Source: RGIG7300 sp045657645 (GTDB lineage Bacteria; Bacillota; Clostridia; Oscillospirales; CAG-272). From it: a stretch of 9,846 bases of DNA. Of the stretch, positions 6,197 to 9,846 are shown piece after piece. The notes under the pieces were generated by a model. It saw only the letters and a program-made list of their open reading frames with translations, was not told the origin of the DNA and ran no database searches. The DNA lies in the NCBI GenBank assembly GCA_045657645.1, contig JAZOTL010000079.1, forward strand, positions 1 through 9,846, written 5' to 3'. The translations under genes were made by a program, and so were the position numbers. Within the stretch, counting starts at the first letter, position 1. Each line of letters starts with the position of its first letter.

Positions 6197-7478
6197 TGCT
6201 GTTTCTCCTTTTTGATAATACCTGAGCCTTAACACTACCGTCTGTAGTCTTAAAGCTTATCTCGCTTCCCTTTTCTACGTCATCAACACTTTTTATAAGC
6301 TTACCGTCACTTGAAAACACAGCACTATATCCACGGGAAATTACGGACATAGGATTAAGTGCCTCAAGCTTTGCAGTTGTTTGCGCAAATTTGTGTTGCT
6401 TTCTTCGAAAATCACTTTCCGCAGCACTTACAAGCCTATTTTGTTGTATCAGCAAAGAGCTTGAAAGCTCGTTTACGGTTGCCTCAAAGCTTGTAGTTAT
6501 AGAATTACTGAGTTTATCAAGGTACATTCTTTTATCGTCGATAATATAGGCCGGTGATGAAAGGAATGGGCTTTGAGATAAGCGATCAAGGTGTTTTTGT
6601 AGCAAGCCTGTTTTTGCAACGATAGTTTGGGTAAGCCTTGCGCTTACGTTGCCTAACTGCCGTTTAAGTGTATCTGCATCGGGCACTGCAAGTTCTGCCG
6701 CGGCAGAAGGTGTTGGAGCCCGAAGGTCGGAAACAAAATCACATATAGTAAAGTCCGTTTCATGACCAACGGCAGATATAACGGGCACAGGGCAAGCGGC
6801 TATACGCCTTGCAAGCTTTTCTGAATTGAAAGCCCACAGATCCTCGATAGATCCACCGCCTCTTCCGATTATAATTGTATCAACACTACCTTTGGAAAAG
6901 TACGCTATTCCCTTACACAGATCATCCTCTGCACCAACTCCCTGCACAAGGCTTGGATATAATACAAGCTGACACATAGGAAAACGGCGCTGTGCTACGT
7001 TTATAATATCCCTTACCGCCGCCCCAGTTTCAGAGGTTATAATACCAAGCGCTGTTGGGAATTTGGGTATGCTTTTCTTTTTTGAAGGATCAAACAAGCC
7101 TTCCTTTGAAAGCTTTTCCTTTAATTGCTCGTATTTAAGATACAGGTCGCCTATACCGTCCGGCTCAATACGGTCCACGTAGAACACGTATATACCATCA
7201 CGGGCAAATACCGATATCCTTCCGTGGGCAACTATCTTCATTCCATTTTCGGGCTTAAACTTCAGCTTAGAGGCATTTGAAGAAAACATTACACACTTAA
7301 GCTGTGAGGCTTCATCCTTAATAGAAAAATAGAGATGCCCGGTTTTATAATGGTCAACGAAATTTGATATCTCACCCTTTATATTAACCGAAGACATATA
7401 TGGGTTAGAATCTAATATACGTTTTACAAAATCATTTACAGCGCTTACACTGAGTACGGTTTTTTCAAGAGCAGACAT
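6174..7478 (-). CDS. xseA: Exodeoxyribonuclease VII large subunit
   Basis: Catalytic subunit of the single-strand-specific exonuclease VII; partner of XseB encoded immediately downstream. The 434-aa length is normal (400-460). An N-terminal OB-fold (about 5-105, with INIKGEISNF-like sequence at 32-40) binds single-stranded DNA. The catalytic domain carries GRGGGSIEDLWAFNSE (205-220) and SAVGHETDFTICDFVSDLRA (235-254) followed by PTPSAAAE, all hallmark segments. A long helical stretch (about 265-375) precedes the C-terminal NPMSVISRGYS motif (375-385). The ATG at 7478 has AAGGAG 8 nt upstream and overlaps the preceding gene by 14 nt. In B. subtilis folD precedes xseA; here it is the TsaD-like gene. 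Confidence 0.96.
   Translation of the reverse strand: MSALEKTVLSVSAVNDFVKRILDSNPYMSSVNIKGEISNFVDHYKTGHLYFSIKDEASQLKCVMFSSNASKLKFKPENGMKIVAHGRISVFARDGIYVFYVDRIEPDGIGDLYLKYEQLKEKLSKEGLFDPSKKKSIPKFPTALGIITSETGAAVRDIINVAQRRFPMCQLVLYPSLVQGVGAEDDLCKGIAYFSKGSVDTIIIGRGGGSIEDLWAFNSEKLARRIAACPVPVISAVGHETDFTICDFVSDLRAPTPSAAAELAVPDADTLKRQLGNVSARLTQTIVAKTGLLQKHLDRLSQSPFLSSPAYIIDDKRMYLDKLSNSITTSFEATVNELSSSLLIQQNRLVSAAESDFRRKQHKFAQTTAKLEALNPMSVISRGYSAVFSSDGKLIKSVDDVEKGSEISFKTTDGSVKAQVLSKRRNSNVKRNDI
6205..6210 (-). promoter_or_regulatory. Ribosome binding site deciding the xseB start
   Basis: AAGGAG on the transcript strand, 8 nt before the ATG at 6196, lies inside the 3' end of xseA. It is the best-matched binding site near this junction and fixes the short xseB product. 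Confidence 0.75.
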
Positions 7479-8391
7479 TGCCCATCTCCTTATCGTAAGT
7501 TAAGAGCGCGCAACCTGCGGCGTTATCCGAAGAAAATTCGGGCAATGCAAAATAGGCGCCGTACTTTTCTGTAAAGTATTTCTTTATCTTAACGTTACTC
7601 ATAACACCGCCCGAATAAACAAAAGGCAATGACGGGTATTTTTCTTTTAAATTTTCACTTATTTTATCAAGTGTATTAATAATAAAATCTATGGTAAGTG
7701 TAGCAACCTCGCTGCTATCTCCGCCGTTTTTATAAAGCTTATCTGCCATATTTTCAATACCGGACATATTGCAATAAAAGCCATCAACACTTATCTTTGT
7801 TTTTTTAGGTGCGCTTTCATTATCACAAAGTGCTTGGATTTCTCTTCCGCAGGGAAAGCTTAAACCCATTTTAACACCTATACGATCAATAGCCTGACCT
7901 GCAGTAAGGTCATTAGTACCGCCAATCAACTTAATTTCACCGTTATTTACGTGTAGTACCTCGGTAGTACCACCCGAAACGTGAAAGGCTATAAATTCCT
8001 CGGCCATAAGTTTATCCGCGCCACAAGAATAAAGCGCGGCCCTTATATGACCTCTTTGGTGAGAAAAGCAGTAACAAGGAACATCCAAAAGCGATGCTAT
8101 GGCACAGGCTACAGATTTACCCGCAAGAAAGCAAGGCATATAAGATCCTTCTTCATCTCTTGGAGCAAAGCTATATCCAACAGCCTTAATGTCATCACGC
8201 TTACCAAGCATATCAAATATTTGAGGCAGATTAACCGTGTGGGCAAATACCGCATCACTTTGTCTTAAACCACGCTCTCCCTGTTTTACAGGTAGAGGGA
8301 TTTTTAAATTTTCAATGATTTTGCCATCCCCTGTACAAATGGCAACAGAGGTAGTATAGTTACTTGTATCTATACCTAAAAATAAACTCAT
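7465..8391 (-). CDS. TsaD/Kae1-family (peptidase M22-like, 'O-sialoglycoprotein endopeptidase') paralogue
   Basis: ASKHA-fold protein related to TsaD, the t6A37 tRNA threonylcarbamoyl-transferase, but probably not TsaD itself. Visible in order: GIDTS (6-10) at the phosphate-1 position; HQRGH (111-115), matching the metal-binding HxxxH; SGGTTE (139-144), the nucleotide-binding loop; DLTAGQAIDRIGVKMGLSFPCG (161-182), matching the DDAAGEAFDKxxxxLGLxYPGG region; YSGGVMSN (259-266); and SSDNAAG (287-293), whose D289 matches the third metal ligand. It is about 30 residues shorter than TsaD (about 335-340). In TsaD the sequence after GIETS reads CDET; here it is NYTT, so the conserved Asp-Glu pair is gone. 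As I recall, other Clostridia keep a similar M22-like gene between nusB and xseA. Its function is unknown to me. The start overlaps the nusB stop (ATGA) and follows AAAGGAAAAGAA. Confidence 0.85.
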   Translation of the reverse strand: MSLFLGIDTSNYTTSVAICTGDGKIIENLKIPLPVKQGERGLRQSDAVFAHTVNLPQIFDMLGKRDDIKAVGYSFAPRDEEGSYMPCFLAGKSVACAIASLLDVPCYCFSHQRGHIRAALYSCGADKLMAEEFIAFHVSGGTTEVLHVNNGEIKLIGGTNDLTAGQAIDRIGVKMGLSFPCGREIQALCDNESAPKKTKISVDGFYCNMSGIENMADKLYKNGGDSSEVATLTIDFIINTLDKISENLKEKYPSLPFVYSGGVMSNVKIKKYFTEKYGAYFALPEFSSDNAAGCALLTYDKEMGNVCS

Positions 8392-8801
8392 TTCTTTTCC
8401 TTTAAACCGTTTGACTGGGCAACGGAATTAAGAATACCGTTAATAAAACGAGGAGCCTTTTCATCATCATATTTTTTAGCAAGCTCAACCGCCTCGTTTA
8501 TAGAAACAGCAAACGGAACATCCTTTGCATAAAGCATTTCGTATATAGAAATACGCATTATAATTATACATACCTTTGATATTCTGGAAAGCTTCCAGCC
8601 GCGGGCATTTTTCTGTATTTCCTCATCAAGCTTTTCCTTATTTTCGCTTGCACCGAAAAATACTTTCTTTAAATATTCATCATCCTCGCATTCATTTTCC
8701 AAAAGAAAATCCTCATACAAGGTGTCTCTGTTTTCGTCATTTTTAAATTCAGCTTCAAAAAGTAATTTAAACGCATTTTCTCTTAAACTTCTTCTGTCCA
8801 T
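8388..8801 (-). CDS. nusB: Transcription antitermination factor NusB
   Basis: Forms a heterodimer with NusE (ribosomal protein S10) that binds boxA RNA and prevents premature termination in rRNA operons. The 137-aa all-helical protein opens with the RNA-binding motif MDRRSLRENAFKLLFEAEF (1-19) and ends with the conserved VSINEAVELAKKY (99-111) and KAPRFINGILNSVAQ (115-129). A TTG at 8816 would add five residues, but that codon is part of the GAAAGGA binding site for the ATG at 8801, so I chose the ATG. It is the first gene of the long minus-strand operon and lies about 38 nt after the predicted transcription start. Its stop overlaps the next start by 4 nt. Confidence 0.95.
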   Translation of the reverse strand: MDRRSLRENAFKLLFEAEFKNDENRDTLYEDFLLENECEDDEYLKKVFFGASENKEKLDEEIQKNARGWKLSRISKVCIIIMRISIYEMLYAKDVPFAVSINEAVELAKKYDDEKAPRFINGILNSVAQSNGLKEKK

Positions 8802-8807
8802 TGCTGT

Positions 8808-8814
8808 TCCTTTC
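8808..8814 (-). promoter_or_regulatory. Ribosome binding site deciding the nusB start
   Basis: GAAAGGA on the transcript strand, 6 nt before the ATG at 8801. It shows that the upstream in-frame TTG at 8816 is not the start. Confidence 0.75.
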
Positions 8815-8845
8815 AAGCCTCGTATATTAATTTACAATCTATTAT

Positions 8846-8874
8846 ATTTTATAATAAAACGAAGAAAATGTCAA
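8846..8874 (-). promoter_or_regulatory. Sigma-A-type promoter of the nusB operon
   Basis: On the minus strand a perfect TTGACA (-35, 8874-8869) is followed by a 17-nt spacer and TAAAAT (-10, 8851-8846). Transcription would begin near 8839, giving a leader of about 38 nt with no room for a riboswitch. It is the only near-consensus promoter I found for the minus-strand genes and probably drives all of them from nusB onwards. Confidence 0.75.
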
Positions 8875-8891
8875 CAAAAAGACCCATTTAC

Positions 8892-8909
8892 TATGAATAA
8901 ATATTACAA
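8892..8909. promoter_or_regulatory. ARG-box-like sequence (speculative ArgR operator)
   Basis: TATGAATAAATATTACAA resembles the ArgR/AhrC operator (core TGAATwwwwATTCA). TGAATAAATATT matches the first 12 core positions and the last two are swapped. It lies between the two divergent promoters. Because the region is extremely AT-rich, a chance match is quite possible. Confidence 0.25.
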
Positions 8910-8928
8910 AATTCAAAAAAATGTAATA
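8902..8928. repeat. 7-bp inverted repeat in the divergent regulatory region
   Basis: TATTACA (8902-8908) and TGTAATA (8922-8928) form a perfect dyad with a 13-nt centre. The right arm overlaps the predicted -35 of the plus-strand unit. Half-sites with the TTACA/TGTAA core occur in several repressor families, so this may be an operator, but no regulator can be assigned. A third ATTACA lies at 8961-8966. Confidence 0.4.
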
Positions 8929-8953
8929 CACTTTAAAAATAATATGTTATAAT
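8925..8953 (+). promoter_or_regulatory. Extended -10 promoter for the plus-strand membrane/PASTA unit
   Basis: A perfect TATAAT (8948-8953) is preceded by TG one base upstream (8945-8946), the extended -10 form. The -35 at 17-nt spacing is AATACA (8925-8930), a weak match. The start point would be near 8960, leaving a leader of about 25 nt that contains the AGAGGA binding site before the ATG at 8985. Confidence 0.65.
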
Positions 8954-8984
8954 AATAAAAATTACACTTATATGAGAGGATAAA

Positions 8985-9431
8985 ATGAAGGCAATAAGAT
9001 ATTTTTTCAAAGAAATTCTCTACCCCGCATCCTTTACTTTCACCATTTATGTATTTATTCTGTATTTTCTTTCATGGGCAGTTAAAACCACAAACGTTTC
9101 TGCAACAGTTGTGCAGCCCGTACTGCTTTTAGCAGGATATATATACTTTGTAATAGTATCATCAGCAAATAAAATATTCAGAACATCCCTTGAAGTATAC
9201 AAATGCGTAATCATCCATTACATTCTTTTGTTACTTCCCTTTATAGGAGTTTTGGCATTTGCAGGTAATAAGACCTCATCCTCACCATTTTCTTTCTCAA
9301 CAATAGTAATTGTGGCAATAGTTTATTCTATAATTTATGCAATTATTATGACCCCGGTTCTTTTAATAAGAAAGGGTGTACGCGCAAAAAAAGAGGAAGA
9401 AGAAGTTTACGAAAGTCAGTTTGGAAATTAA
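8985..9431 (+). CDS. Small four-helix integral membrane protein, function unknown
   Basis: I do not recognise this 148-aa protein with confidence. It is highly hydrophobic, with four likely membrane segments at about 14-33, 42-60, 73-94 and 105-128. The basic N-terminus (MKAIRYFFKE) and a charged C-terminal tail (about 129-145, RKGVRAKKEEEE) would both be cytoplasmic with four passes. The segment HYILLLLPF (78-86) at the start of helix 3 and the basic end after helix 4 loosely recall small DUF3021-type membrane proteins; this is an impression, not an assignment. It has a clear AGAGGA binding site and its own extended -10 promoter, diverging from nusB. The PASTA protein gene follows after 3 nt, so the two are almost certainly co-expressed and may work together in the envelope. 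Codon use is more A/T-ending than in the housekeeping genes. Confidence 0.8.
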   Translation: MKAIRYFFKEILYPASFTFTIYVFILYFLSWAVKTTNVSATVVQPVLLLAGYIYFVIVSSANKIFRTSLEVYKCVIIHYILLLLPFIGVLAFAGNKTSSSPFSFSTIVIVAIVYSIIYAIIMTPVLLIRKGVRAKKEEEEVYESQFGN

Positions 9432-9434
9432 GCT

Positions 9435-9846
9435 ATGAAAAAGCTTATTATAACACTTTTAATTGTAGCTTCCCTGCTTGCTTTTGGACATACCTTCAGA
9501 ATAGCTAAAGAAAAATTCTTTCCGGAAAAAGACACAAAGCAAACCACACACTCAAATACAAGCTCTGAAAAAGAACCCGAGCTTGTATGCGTTCCTTTAG
9601 TGGAAGGTTCTGTTTTAGATGAAGCTTTAAAAAAAGAAATATCTGATGCAGGCTTTGTTGTTAAAATAAAAGAGATCTACGTAGCAGATGATACTCCCCT
9701 TAATACAATAATCTCACAAGAACCAAAAGCAAACGAAGAACGCCTCGCAGGCTCATCCTTAACCCTTAACGTTGCAGTAAAGGGTGCATATCTACCGGAC
9801 GTTACATCAATGACCCTCGAAGATGCAGTTAAAACCTTGAACGATA
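9435..9846 (+). CDS. PASTA-domain envelope protein, N-terminal part (cut by window edge)
   Basis: Open from ATG 9435 to the end of the window (137 codons). Residues 1-19 (MKKLIITLLIVASLLAFGH) form a signal peptide or single membrane anchor. A charged, Ser/Thr-rich linker follows to about 50. One full PASTA repeat spans about 50-117 (opening VCVPLVEGSVLDEALKKEIS, with the internal IISQEPKANE at 92-101 and the closing strand LTLNVAVKG), and a second begins at YLPDVTSMTLEDAV (119-132). PASTA repeats bind peptidoglycan or muropeptides in Ser/Thr kinases such as PrkC and in some penicillin-binding proteins. There is no kinase or transpeptidase domain before the repeats, so this is a stand-alone PASTA protein unless a catalytic domain lies beyond the edge. 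It begins 3 nt after the four-helix membrane protein with only a weak GGAAA site, suggesting coupled translation. Function is inferred from the repeats only. Confidence 0.82.
   Translation, partial: MKKLIITLLIVASLLAFGHTFRIAKEKFFPEKDTKQTTHSNTSSEKEPELVCVPLVEGSVLDEALKKEISDAGFVVKIKEIYVADDTPLNTIISQEPKANEERLAGSSLTLNVAVKGAYLPDVTSMTLEDAVKTLND

Noticed and set aside
8841..8855. ATTATA-TTT-TATAAT inverted repeat considered as a terminator or operator
   Set aside because: It is entirely A/T, too weak to terminate, and coincides with the nusB -10 region, so the symmetry follows from TATAAT-like sequences on both strands.
8893..8952. A 19-codon open frame starting ATGAATAAATATTAC on the plus strand in the divergent region
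   Set aside because: There is no ribosome binding site upstream, it overlaps the predicted -35 and -10, and the composition is what AT-rich noise gives. It is upstream of the predicted start point, so it would not be transcribed.
1..9846. Search for CRISPR arrays, insertion sequences, tRNA/rRNA genes, toxin-antitoxin or defence genes
   Set aside because: No regularly spaced repeats, terminal inverted repeats, transposase motifs, cloverleaf-like segments or nuclease/defence domains were seen. Nearly all of the DNA is accounted for by conserved housekeeping genes.

Overview
The window looks like chromosomal DNA from a low-GC member of the Clostridia (Bacillota), probably a gut-type Ruminococcaceae/Oscillospiraceae-like lineage. 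The evidence is gene order. The minus strand carries the Gram-positive housekeeping cluster known from Bacillus subtilis as nusB-folD-xseA-xseB-ispA-dxs-tlyA(yqxC)-ahrC/argR-recN, in the clostridial variant with nadK between tlyA and argR. The DNA is AT-leaning, with purine-rich AGGAG-type ribosome binding sites and sigma-A-like promoters. The species cannot be named from the sequence.

Layout, read in the direction of transcription on the minus strand from about 8.8 kb down to base 1: nusB, a TsaD/Kae1-family paralogue, xseA, xseB, ispA, tlyA, nadK, argR, recN, tyrS, and the first 37 codons of murB, which runs off the left edge. The first seven genes are stacked with stop/start overlaps (4, 14, 23, 8, 4 and 1 nt). 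The remaining junctions are gaps of 14, 14, 22 and 15 nt. I see no terminator or convincing internal promoter between them. A near-consensus promoter (TTGACA, 17-nt spacer, TAAAAT) sits just upstream of nusB and probably drives the whole ten-gene-plus unit.

The unit mixes transcription antitermination and rRNA synthesis (NusB), rRNA modification (TlyA), DNA processing and repair (exonuclease VII XseAB, RecN), isoprenoid chain elongation (IspA), NADP supply (NadK), arginine-responsive regulation (ArgR), tyrosyl-tRNA charging (TyrS) and cell-wall precursor synthesis (MurB). Compared with B. subtilis, folD and dxs are absent from their usual slots, a TsaD-like gene stands in the folD position, and recN is followed by tyrS-murB instead of the sporulation genes spoIVB-spo0A.

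On the plus strand, separated by a 183-nt AT-rich divergent regulatory region (8802-8984), lies a second, smaller unit: an unrecognised four-helix membrane protein (8985-9431) and, 3 nt later, a membrane-anchored or secreted PASTA-repeat protein that continues past the right edge. The divergent region contains two back-to-back promoters, a 7-bp inverted repeat and an ArgR-box-like sequence.

Most of the window is ordinary conserved machinery. The points most worth attention are the TsaD paralogue that keeps the metal ligands but lacks the family's conserved acidic pair, two tandem 10-bp hairpins inside the start of murB, the missing dxs, and the uncharacterised membrane/PASTA gene pair. I did not find a defence system, mobile element, CRISPR array or RNA gene.
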